Of a stretch of 64,000 nucleotides of DNA, positions 42,106 to 51,145 are shown one piece after another (within the stretch, counting starts at the first letter, position 1; each line of letters starts with the position of its first letter). The notes beneath the pieces are model-generated. The model did no database searches, had not been told where the DNA came from, and saw only the letters and a list, made by a program, of their open reading frames with translations. Origin of the DNA: Mesorhizobium loti CJ3sym (GTDB lineage: Bacteria > Pseudomonadota > Alphaproteobacteria > Rhizobiales > Rhizobiaceae); contig NZ_AXAL01000019.1 of the NCBI RefSeq assembly GCF_000472785.1, positions 1 to 64,000 on the forward strand. Direction: 5' to 3'. A program made the position numbers and the translations under genes.

Positions 42106-43143
42106 TCATGCCGCCCGGTTCAGATAGCGGAAGCGGTCCCTGCGCATGAGCTGATCCGCGATCGATTTGCGGAGTGCGTCCAACCCGAAATGGCGGAGAT
42201 CGTCGTTAAAGTCCTCCATCGCCGGTGACAGCGCGATCGCCTCGATTCCGGCGCTAGTGGCCCGCTCCATCAGACTGTCGCGGGCACCGTCACCGGCCGG
42301 ATCATTGTCGCGGATGACATAGAGCCGTTCCAGGGTCGGCGGGAACAGGATGGCGGCGAGATGGGCGGCCGAGAGAGCTGCCGCCATCGCCATGTCGGGC
42401 AGGGCGCATCTGAGCGAAAGGGTCGTCTCGATGCCTTCGCCCGCTGCCATGACGCTGCCGGGTGCGCCGAAGCGAACGGCGTTGCCAAGAAGGTCGCCCA
42501 TTGCCCGTCGCGGCGTGTCGACGGGTGCCTTGCCAAGACCGTCCGGTGCAAGCCAGGTCCGGTGCGCGCCTGTCAGCCGCCCATCCAGATCGGTGACGGC
42601 GGCGATCATGGCGGGCCAGGTTTCCGTCGGTCGATGATCGTCAGGGCGGTAGTAGCAGCGCGGATGAAACCGCAGTGATCCGGTTCCGTGCAAAGTCGTA
42701 ATGCCGCGTCCACGGAGATACGCTTCCACGATGGTTCCGATGATCGGCTGCGACATGCCAAACAGCTGGCGGGCGGCCCCCGTCGACCCGGCCGGGGAGC
42801 GTGCGCGCTGAGAGGCTGCAGACACCGGAGGTGCTGCTTCATGGGACAGGCCGAGGAAGGCCCGGGCTTCCTTAGCGACATCTCCGAAGGTTTTGAGCCC
42901 AAGCGCCTCGCGCACCACGTCCAGCAGATCGCCATGCTCGCCAGTTGCGGCGTCGGTCCAGCGCCCGGCAGAACCTCTTGCGGAGTCTGCAAGACGGACG
43001 AACATGGAACGACCCGGCGTATTGCGCACATCGCCGACGGTCCAATAGTTCCCCTGGCGCCGGCCATTGGAGAGATAAAGCCGGCAGACCGCCTCGGCCC
43101 TGTCGGCAAGGCGGCGTGCCAGTGCATGCGGCGGTTCGCGCAT
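42106..43143 (-). CDS. Toprim-domain protein (DUF7146 type), 345 aa
   Basis: A 345-residue primase-like protein. The N-terminal part (GRRQGNYWTVGDVRNTPGRS, GRWTDAATGEHGDLLDVV) resembles the zinc-less DNA-binding half; the C-terminal Toprim domain includes VMAAGEGIETTLSLR (catalytic Glu) and RLYVIRDNDPAGDGAR (DxD). These proteins of mobile elements are thought to prime the transferred strand in the recipient. I start at ATG 43143, which fits the family start and has GGAGG upstream. The terminator at 43157-43187 sits just upstream. Confidence 0.9.
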   Translation of the reverse strand: MREPPHALARRLADRAEAVCRLYLSNGRRQGNYWTVGDVRNTPGRSMFVRLADSARGSAGRWTDAATGEHGDLLDVVREALGLKTFGDVAKEARAFLGLSHEAAPPVSAASQRARSPAGSTGAARQLFGMSQPIIGTIVEAYLRGRGITTLHGTGSLRFHPRCYYRPDDHRPTETWPAMIAAVTDLDGRLTGAHRTWLAPDGLGKAPVDTPRRAMGDLLGNAVRFGAPGSVMAAGEGIETTLSLRCALPDMAMAAALSAAHLAAILFPPTLERLYVIRDNDPAGDGARDSLMERATSAGIEAIALSPAMEDFNDDLRHFGLDALRKSIADQLMRRDRFRYLNRAA

Positions 43144-43156
43144 GGTGACCTCCTTC

Positions 43157-43187
43157 AAAAAGAAAGGCCCGCCGTTGCCGGCGGGCC
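43157..43187 (-). terminator. intrinsic terminator after the ParB-like gene
   Basis: On the minus strand, GGCCCGCCG and CGGCGGGCC form a perfect stem around GCAA, followed by TTTCTTTTT. This is a classical Rho-independent terminator 20 bases after the ParB-like stop, so the Toprim gene downstream depends on read-through or its own promoter. Confidence 0.85.
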
Positions 43188-43206
43188 AGTCGTAGGGTCG
43201 AGAGGA

Positions 43207-45294
43207 CTATTCGGCAGCCATGATCGCTTCGACGCCGACCTCGTCATCATCGGTGATGCCGTCGTCGTCGGCCATGGCCGTTTCGTCCGCTACCTCCGCC
43301 GTTTCTACGACGGCCAGTTCCACAACCGACATGTCGGTTACCGTCTCCCGCCCCGGCGTACGAAGCGGCTCGGGCAACCAGCCGGTGCCGTTAAGCAGCG
43401 TCGTCGCTTCTGTCGCCATGTCGCCCTTCTTGAGATGGGCGATCCGGTCGGCAGCGCGTTGGCCCTTCGCTTCGGCGACAGCCTGAAGGATGCGCGCCTT
43501 GGTCACGCGACCGAGGAACGTGTCGACGGTCGGCTTCCAGCGCGCCGACATGTCGAGATCGACGGCGTGGGCCAACTGATCGGCATGGACGAGCGCCCGC
43601 GGCCGACGGTTCCAGGCCTCGCTGACGCCATTGACCGAGAGGCTGACGATATGGGCGAACAAGGCGGCGCGGCTGTCGCTGTCCCAGTCTCCAAGCGCGT
43701 CCCAGAGCTCAGCCGAATCCTTCGGCAGAGCCTTCGTCCAGCCCTCATGCCGGGCATGGATCGCCTCGGCCGAGACACTGTCGTTCAGCCCTAGCGCCTG
43801 GGCGCCGAAGCTGACGGTCTTGAGGTCCAGCTCAAGGCAGCTATCCGAGCCATACTGGTAGAAGACCTTGAGCGTCAGGGCATGCAGCGCGGCGCGGAAG
43901 GCGACATCTGGATCCTCGCCGAGGGCGTGCCGGAGACCGAGCGTCCGATGCGCCGTCAATTCGGTCATCATTCGGTCGGAGATAGGCGAAAGACTCTCGT
44001 CTTCCTCAGGTTCGGGTACCGGATCGCCGTCGGCACCCTCGGCATTGTCGCCGGCCGACGTTCCTTCATCCGTTGCTTCGCCATCGGATGCATTCTCCGG
44101 CTTGACCGAAGTCTCATCCTCGGGGCGAACATAGCCCCGATCGACGCGCAGGCGGCCATCGCCAGCGATGCTGATGAAGGCGCCGGCACGGGCGATTTCT
44201 TCGGGATCGAAGGACGGCGGCCGTTCGTCAAAGGCCTCGAGTGCGGTCTCGAGTTCGCCCAGCCGCTCGTCGACCTCGTCGGGCAGCTCGTCGGCACCTT
44301 CATGCTCCGCAACGACGCGATCGAACTCCGCCTTGAGCGCGTCGCGCGTGGCTTCTTCCTCGGCCGTGAGCGGCACGGGTTCACCGTGGAGGCGTCGCAG
44401 ACCATAGGTGTGGCCATAGGCGAAATCAGGCGCGACCTCGGTCCACTTCCAGCCCTCGGCGGCAACCGCCTCGGATTCGCCGCTGAGCTTGTCGTTCACC
44501 ATCTTGTCGATCAGGGCGACGTCCTGCAGCCAGCCACCATCATCGCCCTCGAAGAGATCGCGCAGCACCGAGCCGCCCGCTTCGACATACGCCTCGATGC
44601 CGATGAACAGCGCCCGCTTATCAGTGGCACGGACGGCGCCTTCGGTGAGCATGCGCCGGATGGCATAGGCCGACTTGTCGTAGGAGGTTTTGACGCGCTC
44701 GAAGACCTGTTCTTGGCGCGCGTGGTCGCCCGACACGGTGAACGCTTCGAGCTGGGCGAGCGTCATGCCATCTTCGGCGTAGACATCGAGCAGCACCGGA
44801 GAGACTGATGCGAGCTTCAGGCGCTGCTTGACCACGTTCACCGAGACGAAGAAGGTCGCGGCGATTTCCTCCTCGACCTGACCCTTTTCGCGCAGGGTGA
44901 GAAACGCGCGGAACTGATCGAGCGGATGGAGCGGTGCGCGCTGGACGTTTTCGGCCAGAGAGTCCTCCTCCGCAATGCCGCCCTCGCGGACGACACAGGG
45001 GACTGGCGCGGTCTTGGCCAGGCGCTTCTGCTTCACGAGCAGTTCCAGCGCCCGGAAACGCCTGCCGCCGGCCGGCACTTCGAACATGCCGGTCTTAGTG
45101 CCGTTTTCATCGACGACCGGGCGGACGGTGAGACCCTGTAGGATGCCCCGGCGGGCGATGTCCTCGGCGAGTTCCTCGACCGAGACACCAGCTTTGATGC
45201 GCCGGACATTGGACTGGCTCAGCACGAGCTGGTTGAAGGGAACGTCGCGGGAGGGCGACAGGGTGATGGTGGGCTTCTTCTTGGCAGTAGCCAT
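43207..45294 (-). CDS. large ParB-like (ParB/Srx N-terminal) protein, 695 aa
   Basis: A 695-residue protein. Residues about 15-130 are a ParB/Srx nuclease-like domain (FNQLVLSQSNVRRIKAGVSV, VPAGGRRFRALELLVKQKRL, LAENVQRAPLHPLDQFRAF), then the HTH region (VSVNVVKQRLKLASVSPVLL). The C-terminal half is acidic and poorly structured, with a long Glu/Asp linker near residues 400-460. Such long ParB-like proteins are typical of alphaproteobacterial ICEs and may partition or regulate. ATG 45294 is preferred over the frame open to 45342. Its 5' leader matches that of the DUF932 gene. Confidence 0.9.
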   Translation of the reverse strand: MATAKKKPTITLSPSRDVPFNQLVLSQSNVRRIKAGVSVEELAEDIARRGILQGLTVRPVVDENGTKTGMFEVPAGGRRFRALELLVKQKRLAKTAPVPCVVREGGIAEEDSLAENVQRAPLHPLDQFRAFLTLREKGQVEEEIAATFFVSVNVVKQRLKLASVSPVLLDVYAEDGMTLAQLEAFTVSGDHARQEQVFERVKTSYDKSAYAIRRMLTEGAVRATDKRALFIGIEAYVEAGGSVLRDLFEGDDGGWLQDVALIDKMVNDKLSGESEAVAAEGWKWTEVAPDFAYGHTYGLRRLHGEPVPLTAEEEATRDALKAEFDRVVAEHEGADELPDEVDERLGELETALEAFDERPPSFDPEEIARAGAFISIAGDGRLRVDRGYVRPEDETSVKPENASDGEATDEGTSAGDNAEGADGDPVPEPEEDESLSPISDRMMTELTAHRTLGLRHALGEDPDVAFRAALHALTLKVFYQYGSDSCLELDLKTVSFGAQALGLNDSVSAEAIHARHEGWTKALPKDSAELWDALGDWDSDSRAALFAHIVSLSVNGVSEAWNRRPRALVHADQLAHAVDLDMSARWKPTVDTFLGRVTKARILQAVAEAKGQRAADRIAHLKKGDMATEATTLLNGTGWLPEPLRTPGRETVTDMSVVELAVVETAEVADETAMADDDGITDDDEVGVEAIMAAE

Positions 45295-45395
45295 TGTGAT
45301 GTACTCCGCGACGGGCGGCCGGGAACCTCTCTCGGCCTCCAACCCGTCACGAAGATCGGCGCCGCCCTCTCACTCTGAGGACGGCGCCGCACAGT
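45295..45395 (-). promoter_or_regulatory. 5' leader of the ParB-like gene, shared with the DUF932 gene
   Basis: The 100 bases before the ParB-like ATG contain blocks also found before the DUF932 gene: AGAGTGAGAGGGCGG about 70-86 bases upstream, then GAGAGAGG, then CCGG..CGCCCGTC near the ribosome-binding site. Here the first block forms one arm of a 12-bp hairpin (45363-45395). A common regulator, RNA-binding protein or attenuator could act on both. Confidence 0.5.
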
Positions 45396-45457
45396 CGGCT
45401 TTTGGGAAAGGCGCAGAAGCGGAGAAACGGAAATCCGCATCGCCGGCTTTGCTGAAA

Positions 45458-46654
45458 TCAGGCGGCCCGGTCGAGGAGCTTCTTGGCCTTGCCCTCCAGG
45501 TCGAGCCGGGCATCCTGGTGCGGCTTGTCCCGCGCGACGGCGGTGATGCCCTGCACGAAGTCGAAGACGCTCGCGGGCTTGCGTCCTTCTTCGGCGAGCA
45601 CAGTCTCGATGATCTTCGCTGTCTCCGCCTTGGAGAAGCCGCGCTTGCGAAGAAACTCCGTGCGATCGTCGTCGCCGCGGGCGACGATCTTTTCGCGGGC
45701 CGCCCGGATGCCGTTGACGAAGGGCATGGGCGAGGAGTTGGCGAAACGGGTCAGCGCCGGCGCAGCCTGGTGTGCGAAGCGTGAGGCGGCATATTTGGAG
45801 TGGCGGATAGTGATCTCCTCGAAATCCTCGACGCCCCAGAGATTGCGGTTCTGGCACACGGCGCGAAGGTAGAAGCTGGCGATGCCGAGCGTTTTCGCGC
45901 CGACCTCGGAATTCCAGCAATAGAAACCCCGGAAGTAGAGATCGGGCGAGCCATCCGGCAGCCTGCCTGCTTCGATTGGGTTGAGGTCATCGACCAGGAA
46001 AAGGAACACGTCGCGATCCGAAGCATAGAGCGTGGTGGTATCCGAGGTGATGTCGACGCGGGGATTGTAGATACCGGTCGACCAGTCGAGCACGCCGGGG
46101 ATCTTCCAACGCGTGTCGCCGGTGCCATTGCCGGCGATCTGCTGCACGGCCGCAACCAGTTCGTGATCATAGATGCGCCCATAGTCCGGGCCAGTGACGG
46201 CGCGGAGCTCGACGCGCCCGTTATCGAACTCGAGCGTCTTGACCTGCTCGGCGCGATGCGCGGTCAGGCCATATTGCAGGTTGATACCGGCGAGCGGTGC
46301 CGGAAGTTGACGCAGGTAGGTCGCCGGCGCGCCCACGATGCCGGCGAGTTGACCAAAGCTCCAATGCGTCGGGGCGACCGGCCTGTCGGCACCCGGAAGC
46401 ACAAGGGCAAGCCGCTCGGCATCGTCGCGGCTGGCTTCGACCCGGATCGCGGCGCTGTCGACGGTGCGGGTCCGGCTGCGCTCGGTCCGCCCCTGCACAG
46501 AAGCCATCAACGCGGACAGCGAGAGGTAGCGCTCATCAGCCGGGCGGTTGAACCACTCCGAGGAAACACGCCCGATGCGCTCGCCGCGGCTCGCATCCAC
46601 TTTGTAGCCGCCGGGTGCGTCGCGGCCGGCATCGATAGTCACTGAATTGTTCAT
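45458..46654 (-). CDS. DUF932 protein, 398 aa
   Basis: A 398-residue protein of family DUF932, phage/plasmid-like TIGR03299 relatives (YLSLSALMASVQGRTERSRT, WSFGQLAGIVGAPATYLRQL, RIYDHELVAAVQQIAGNGTG, DLYFRGFYCWNSEVGAKTLG). It is a hallmark of alphaproteobacterial mobile elements; role unknown, perhaps DNA metabolism after transfer. I use ATG 46654, preceded by GGAG; a frame to 46708 is not needed. It shares its leader with the ParB-like gene downstream. Confidence 0.88.
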   Translation of the reverse strand: MNNSVTIDAGRDAPGGYKVDASRGERIGRVSSEWFNRPADERYLSLSALMASVQGRTERSRTRTVDSAAIRVEASRDDAERLALVLPGADRPVAPTHWSFGQLAGIVGAPATYLRQLPAPLAGINLQYGLTAHRAEQVKTLEFDNGRVELRAVTGPDYGRIYDHELVAAVQQIAGNGTGDTRWKIPGVLDWSTGIYNPRVDITSDTTTLYASDRDVFLFLVDDLNPIEAGRLPDGSPDLYFRGFYCWNSEVGAKTLGIASFYLRAVCQNRNLWGVEDFEEITIRHSKYAASRFAHQAAPALTRFANSSPMPFVNGIRAAREKIVARGDDDRTEFLRKRGFSKAETAKIIETVLAEEGRKPASVFDFVQGITAVARDKPHQDARLDLEGKAKKLLDRAA

Positions 46655-46740
46655 GGGAGTTCTCCATGACGGGCGCCGGAAGCCTCTCTCCCAGTCCTTC
46701 GCCGTCATTGCCCTCCAAACCGCCCTCTCACTCTCGCGAT
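46655..46740 (-). promoter_or_regulatory. 5' leader of the DUF932 gene
   Basis: It carries the same ordered blocks as the ParB-like leader: AGAGTGAGAGGGCGG (67-82 bases upstream of the ATG), a GGAGG stretch, GAGAGAGG and CCGGCGCCCGTC. The order and spacing are close enough to indicate common origin. Confidence 0.5.
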
Positions 46741-46913
46741 GCGCAAGACCGACGCTGAGAGGAGGGGCTCCGCGCTGTCGGCGCCGTGCCGCGTCAGGGA
46801 TGGAAGCCCGAAGGGTGAAGACCCGCAGAGCGGGGCTTCAGCGCCAGCCGAGAGCCCGGCCCGAAGGGACGCCCATCTCGACTCATTTGCGTTTCGCGAT
46901 AGAGTGCGCGGCA

Positions 46914-47513
46914 TGTGCAATGCCTACGAACAACATGTGAAATGGGTCGAATACGTCCAGATGATGCAGGCACTCGAGCTTGGCGTCCCGACGCAACAGA
47001 CCGAACTCGACCTGCCGGAAAGCGACGATATCCGGATCAACGAAATGGCGCCGGTGATGCGCGCTGCCGGCAACGGCATTGAATTGGTGCCAATGAATTT
47101 CAGCTTCCCACCATCCAATCCGAAGGGTGGCCCCGTCTTCAACTACCGCTCTGATGGCCGGTATTTCGACAAGAGCAACCGATGCCTCATTCCCGCATCG
47201 GCCTTCTTCGAATTCACGGGCAAGAAATATCCAAAAGCAAAGCATCGGTTCACGCTGAACGATGCGCCATTCATGGCGATCGCCGGCATTTGGCGCGAAG
47301 GCGCAGATGGCTCCAGGCCGGCCTTCGCCATGCTGACCACCGAGCCTGGTCCCGATATTGTTGCTTATCATGACCGCCAGGTCGTGGTGTGTGGTGCTGC
47401 GCCCAGCCGACTGGGCGCACTGGATCTACCTCACGAAGACAGAAGCCGAACTGCTGCTCCCCCTACCGGAGGGCTCACTCGCGGTTGAAACCGTTCGACA
47501 GGGATCGGACTAG
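46914..47513 (+). pseudogene. SRAP (YedK/HMCES-like) protein with C-terminal frameshift
   Basis: SRAP proteins form a covalent bond with abasic sites in single-stranded DNA through Cys2. The start MCNAYEQ, the Asn in FNYRSDGR, the Glu in SAFFEFTGK and the His in AYHDRQVVV are all present. At about 47385-47397 a 7-base insertion resembling a GTGGTG tandem duplication shifts the frame. The normal end VLRPADWAHWIYLTK is readable in the next frame up to TAG 47511, while the literal frame ends at 47488 with unrelated residues. Catalytic residues precede the break, so partial activity is conceivable. Confidence 0.85.
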
Positions 47514-47803
47514 GGCGGCGTGGGTAGGCCAAAGGCCGGAATGGAGCTCATTCCAACCGGCCGGTTCCACCCCAAAGCGGCCCTTCGACCGCACTCACGG
47601 ATCGACCGCTTGCCGCTGCCCACGAGGCGTCAAAACTTCTTCGGCGCTCATACGCCGCAGCTTCGCTCCGGGGCGATTACCTAGAATGGGCGATCAATTG
47701 GCATTCTCCAAACTCGCACTGTAGTATTGGCGTGGGGGAGACGCGTCGTTTGGCGCCGCCGTAACGCGGCTCTGCCCTCAAGGTTATAGTTGAGGGCCTC
47801 AAA

Positions 47804-50800
47804 TTGGACGACAAAAAAAATCGACGCGGCTCGATCTGGCATCGCTGGGACCCCCACATCCACGCGCCAGGCACCATTCTCGCCAACAATTTCGGCCAGA
47901 ATGCTTGGGAGCCCTACCTGCAAGCGATCGAGCAGTCATCGCCATGCATCCGCGCCCTCGGCATCACCGACTACTACAGCTTCACTCTCTACGAGCAGGT
48001 GGTCGCTCATAAGAACGCTGGGCGTCTGCAAGGTGTCGAGCTGATTTTCCCCAATGTCGAGATGCGCTTCGAGATGGGCACATCCTCTGATGGCGTCATC
48101 AACTTTCATCTCCTGGTCTGTCCCGACGAGCCCGACCACCTAGAGAAACTGCAGAGCTTTATGAGGAAGCTGACCTTCGAGGCGCACGGCGAAACTTACG
48201 CTTGCGACCGCGATGAACTAATCCGATTGGGTCGCACCCATAAGCGCGACCCGAACCTCGCGCCGGAAGCCGCGCTAAAGGAGGGCACCAATCAGTTCAA
48301 AGTCAGCCGTTCGAAACTCCGGGATGCGTTCGATAAGTCGGAGTGGGCTCAACGCAACATCTTGGTTGGGGTGGCGGCTGGCGAAGGCGACGGGACTGCG
48401 GGCTTGCAGGGCGACACGTCGCTGGCGACGATGCGGAAGGAGATCGAGAAGGCAGCGCACTTCATTTTCGGTTCATCGCAGAAACTGCGCGACTTCTGGC
48501 TCGGGCTTGGTGCGGCGACCCTTGAGCAGCTCATTCTGGGGTGGGGTGGCCGCAAACCGTGCTTGCACGGTAGCGATGCCCACAGCTTCGGCAAGGTGGG
48601 CAAGCCGGATAACGACCTCTACACATGGATCAAGGGCGATGTGACCTTTGAGAGCCTCAGGCAGGTCGTCCTCGAGCCCAGCGCGCGTGTCTTTGTCGGT
48701 CCGACGCATCCCATCGGGGCGCTGTCATCCGAAGTGATTGAGCGCGTCACCGTGACAAATGCGTCGTGGTTTTCGAATGGGGCGGTTGACCTCAACGCAG
48801 GGCTGGTTGCGATCATCGGCGCACGCGGCTCGGGCAAGACGGCGCTTGCTGAGATCATCGCTGCGGGAGCGTACGCCGCCCGCCAATCCAAGGACGACGA
48901 AGCAAAGAAGTCCTTCCTTTACCGCGCCGCCAAGCTCCTCGGGTCCGAATGCTCCACGCTGAAATGGGCTCTTGGCGACGAGACCTACAGCGACCTTCGG
49001 GCCGTTGAGACGGAGCAGGTTCTCGATGACTCCCGAGTACGCTATCTGTCCCAGCAATTCGTGGACCGACTTTGCTCCGCTGAAGGGATCACCGACGAAC
49101 TGCTTACCGAGATCGAGCGGGTCGTCTTCCAAGCCCATCCCGAGGAAGACCGCATGGAGGCGGCCAACTTCGGCGAGCTGCTCTCGCTGCGCGCCGAACG
49201 CTGGCGCTCCGAACGTCAACGCCAAGAACTAGCGATTATCCAGACTTCCAACGAGATGAATGTTGAGCGTCAGCGCAAAGACGCGCTCGAAGGCTTGAAG
49301 AAGCAGCGCGACACCGTCCAGGCAACGCTGGAGAAAGACAAGAAGGACCGGCAAGCACTCGTGAGCGGTGGGAATGCGGCCACGAAGGCCGCATCCGAAA
49401 CCCTCGCAGAGGTCGATGAGGCGGCGGTCGCGCGCCGGAACCTGATTCAAGCACAGCAGCGCCGCCGTCAGACTCTGCTCGCACTGCTCGATGCCATTCG
49501 TTCCTGGAAGGAAAGCGTCCTCCCCGGCATGCTACGCGACCTCAGGGATGCCCACACTGAAGCTGGCTTGCGGGAAGCGGACTGGAAGACCTTCGAAGTC
49601 GACTTCAAGGGCGATCCCGCTGGTACGGTCAACGCAGCAATCAAGAAGCTTGAGACGAGCACGGCTGGACTTCGCGGTCAGGCCCTTCCGCCACTTACCC
49701 CCGATGCTGATATCACGATTTCCCGGCTGGCCGAGGGTGTCGCTCTTGACCAGCAAGCGCTCGGTCACCTCGACGCGGAAGTTGCCCGCCTGACGCAAGT
49801 CGTTGGTATCGCGACGGAGAACGCCCGAACCTACAGTCGACTTACGGAGAAGATCACCCAGGGCGAAGCCAACCTCGCTAAGCTCCGGCGTTCGATAGAA
49901 CTGGCCGAAGCGGCCGACGACAAGATCAAGACGCTGGCGACGCAACGCACCGAAAACTACAAGAAGGCCGTCGCTGCGATCATTGGCGAGGCCAACGAAC
50001 TCGCAAGCCTATACGAACCGCTTGGTCAGCAGATCGCTGGCCAGCCCGGTGCCCTTGGCAAGCTTACCTTCAATGTTCGCCGTACCGTAGACGTAGAGGG
50101 GTGGGCGGCCCGCGGCGAACAGCTGCTCGACGCCCGCAAGACTGGGCCCTTCCAAGGCAAGGGTGCCCTATTAAAGGCCGTCAAAGCAAGGTTGCTGGCA
50201 ATTTGGGAATCTGGCAGCGCCGACGACATCGCATCGGCGCTTGCAAAGTTTAGAACGGACCATGACCGCGATTTTGTTGCCGAAGCGTTGGAGGACCGCT
50301 CCAATCTTGAGCGATACCGCGCATGGGCGGCAGAGCTCTCCGCTTGGCTCTACAGCCTGGACCACATCCGCGTTCGCTACAGCGTTCAATACGACGGCGT
50401 GGAGATCGAACAGCTTTCGCCTGGTACCCGCGGCATTGTCCTGCTCCTGCTGTATTTGTCCATTGATCGCAACGATGACCGACCGCTCGTGATCGATCAG
50501 CCGGAGGAAAATCTCGATCCGAAGTCCGTGTACGACGAACTGGTCGAGCGGTTCCGCGAAACCAAGCTTCGCCGCCAGATTATAGTGGTGACGCACAATG
50601 CTAATCTGGTCGTGAACACCGACGCGGATCAGGTGATTGTCGCAAAGGCCGGGCGCCACCAGCCGGGTGCTCTGCCGACGATGACCTACATCGCGGGCGG
50701 CCTCGAAAACCCTGAAATTCGGAAAGAAGTATGCGAAATCCTCGAAGGTGGAGAACCCGCTTTCCTCGACCGGGCCAAGCGGCTCCGTCTCCGCCTATAA
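47804..50800 (+). CDS. TrlF-family PHP-ATPase, 998 aa
   Basis: A 998-residue protein combining an N-terminal PHP-like phosphoesterase domain with an SMC/RecN-like ATPase. PHP motifs: WHRWDPHIHAPGT, ALGITDYYSF, CLHGSDAHSFGKVG. Walker A is IGARGSGKTALAE at about residue 340; long coiled-coil arms span about 460-730; signature SPGTRGIVLLLLYLS and Walker B PLVIDQPEENLD at about 895, with switch His in VVTHNAN. The start is TTG 47804, preceded by no strong ribosome-binding site. Such proteins occur in defence islands; here it sits between SRAP and dnaE2, with a small gene 15 bases downstream. A nucleic-acid-sensing nuclease role is inference. Confidence 0.88.
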   Translation: MDDKKNRRGSIWHRWDPHIHAPGTILANNFGQNAWEPYLQAIEQSSPCIRALGITDYYSFTLYEQVVAHKNAGRLQGVELIFPNVEMRFEMGTSSDGVINFHLLVCPDEPDHLEKLQSFMRKLTFEAHGETYACDRDELIRLGRTHKRDPNLAPEAALKEGTNQFKVSRSKLRDAFDKSEWAQRNILVGVAAGEGDGTAGLQGDTSLATMRKEIEKAAHFIFGSSQKLRDFWLGLGAATLEQLILGWGGRKPCLHGSDAHSFGKVGKPDNDLYTWIKGDVTFESLRQVVLEPSARVFVGPTHPIGALSSEVIERVTVTNASWFSNGAVDLNAGLVAIIGARGSGKTALAEIIAAGAYAARQSKDDEAKKSFLYRAAKLLGSECSTLKWALGDETYSDLRAVETEQVLDDSRVRYLSQQFVDRLCSAEGITDELLTEIERVVFQAHPEEDRMEAANFGELLSLRAERWRSERQRQELAIIQTSNEMNVERQRKDALEGLKKQRDTVQATLEKDKKDRQALVSGGNAATKAASETLAEVDEAAVARRNLIQAQQRRRQTLLALLDAIRSWKESVLPGMLRDLRDAHTEAGLREADWKTFEVDFKGDPAGTVNAAIKKLETSTAGLRGQALPPLTPDADITISRLAEGVALDQQALGHLDAEVARLTQVVGIATENARTYSRLTEKITQGEANLAKLRRSIELAEAADDKIKTLATQRTENYKKAVAAIIGEANELASLYEPLGQQIAGQPGALGKLTFNVRRTVDVEGWAARGEQLLDARKTGPFQGKGALLKAVKARLLAIWESGSADDIASALAKFRTDHDRDFVAEALEDRSNLERYRAWAAELSAWLYSLDHIRVRYSVQYDGVEIEQLSPGTRGIVLLLLYLSIDRNDDRPLVIDQPEENLDPKSVYDELVERFRETKLRRQIIVVTHNANLVVNTDADQVIVAKAGRHQPGALPTMTYIAGGLENPEIRKEVCEILEGGEPAFLDRAKRLRLRL

Positions 50801-50815
50801 AGGATATAACTTCGT

Positions 50816-51145
50816 TTGACCGAAACTGACCTTCCCTTGCCGCAGAGGCTCGCCGGAAGAGGCACCAAGTACCACGGCCTGCCTATTGAGCTTTTGCTCG
50901 ACCACAAGATTGCGCTATCGCGAACGTTCGGTTGTGGCGCAGAGGTGCCAACGAGCCGTGACAGCGCAGATGTCCGCTTCTGGGAAGGTCCCATCATGGC
51001 TGCAACGGCGCGAATAGGGGCGCAAGGCATTCGTTGGTCACTGACCATTGGCGACCGCTCTCCACCCATCTATGCCATCGCTTTTGCGCTTACGGCGGGC
51101 ACGGACGACGCGAGCACTATCGAAAGTCCCGTGTCTTCACCTTGA
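50816..51145 (+). CDS. small protein coupled to the TrlF gene, 109 aa
   Basis: A 109-residue frame that begins with TTG 50816 after AAGGA, 15 bases after the TrlF stop, so the two are probably co-transcribed. The chain (LPQRLAGRGTKYHGLPIELL, PTSRDSADVRFWEGPIMAAT) has no known domain. Its 3' end overlaps the convergent dnaE2 stop by 29 bases, and the last 15-20 residues may be foreign, as if a longer gene was cut at the dnaE2 border. Confidence 0.6.
   Translation: MTETDLPLPQRLAGRGTKYHGLPIELLLDHKIALSRTFGCGAEVPTSRDSADVRFWEGPIMAATARIGAQGIRWSLTIGDRSPPIYAIAFALTAGTDDASTIESPVSSP

Noticed and set aside
46655..46668. GTTC-N6-GTTC near the DUF932 start as an SOS box
   Set aside because: Spacing is 6 rather than the 7 bases required for the alphaproteobacterial LexA site, and it overlaps the start codon.
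47804..50800. Wadjet or RecN/SMC housekeeping assignment for the large ATPase
   Set aside because: The N-terminal PHP motifs and lack of JetA/B/D partners fit a TrlF-type protein instead.
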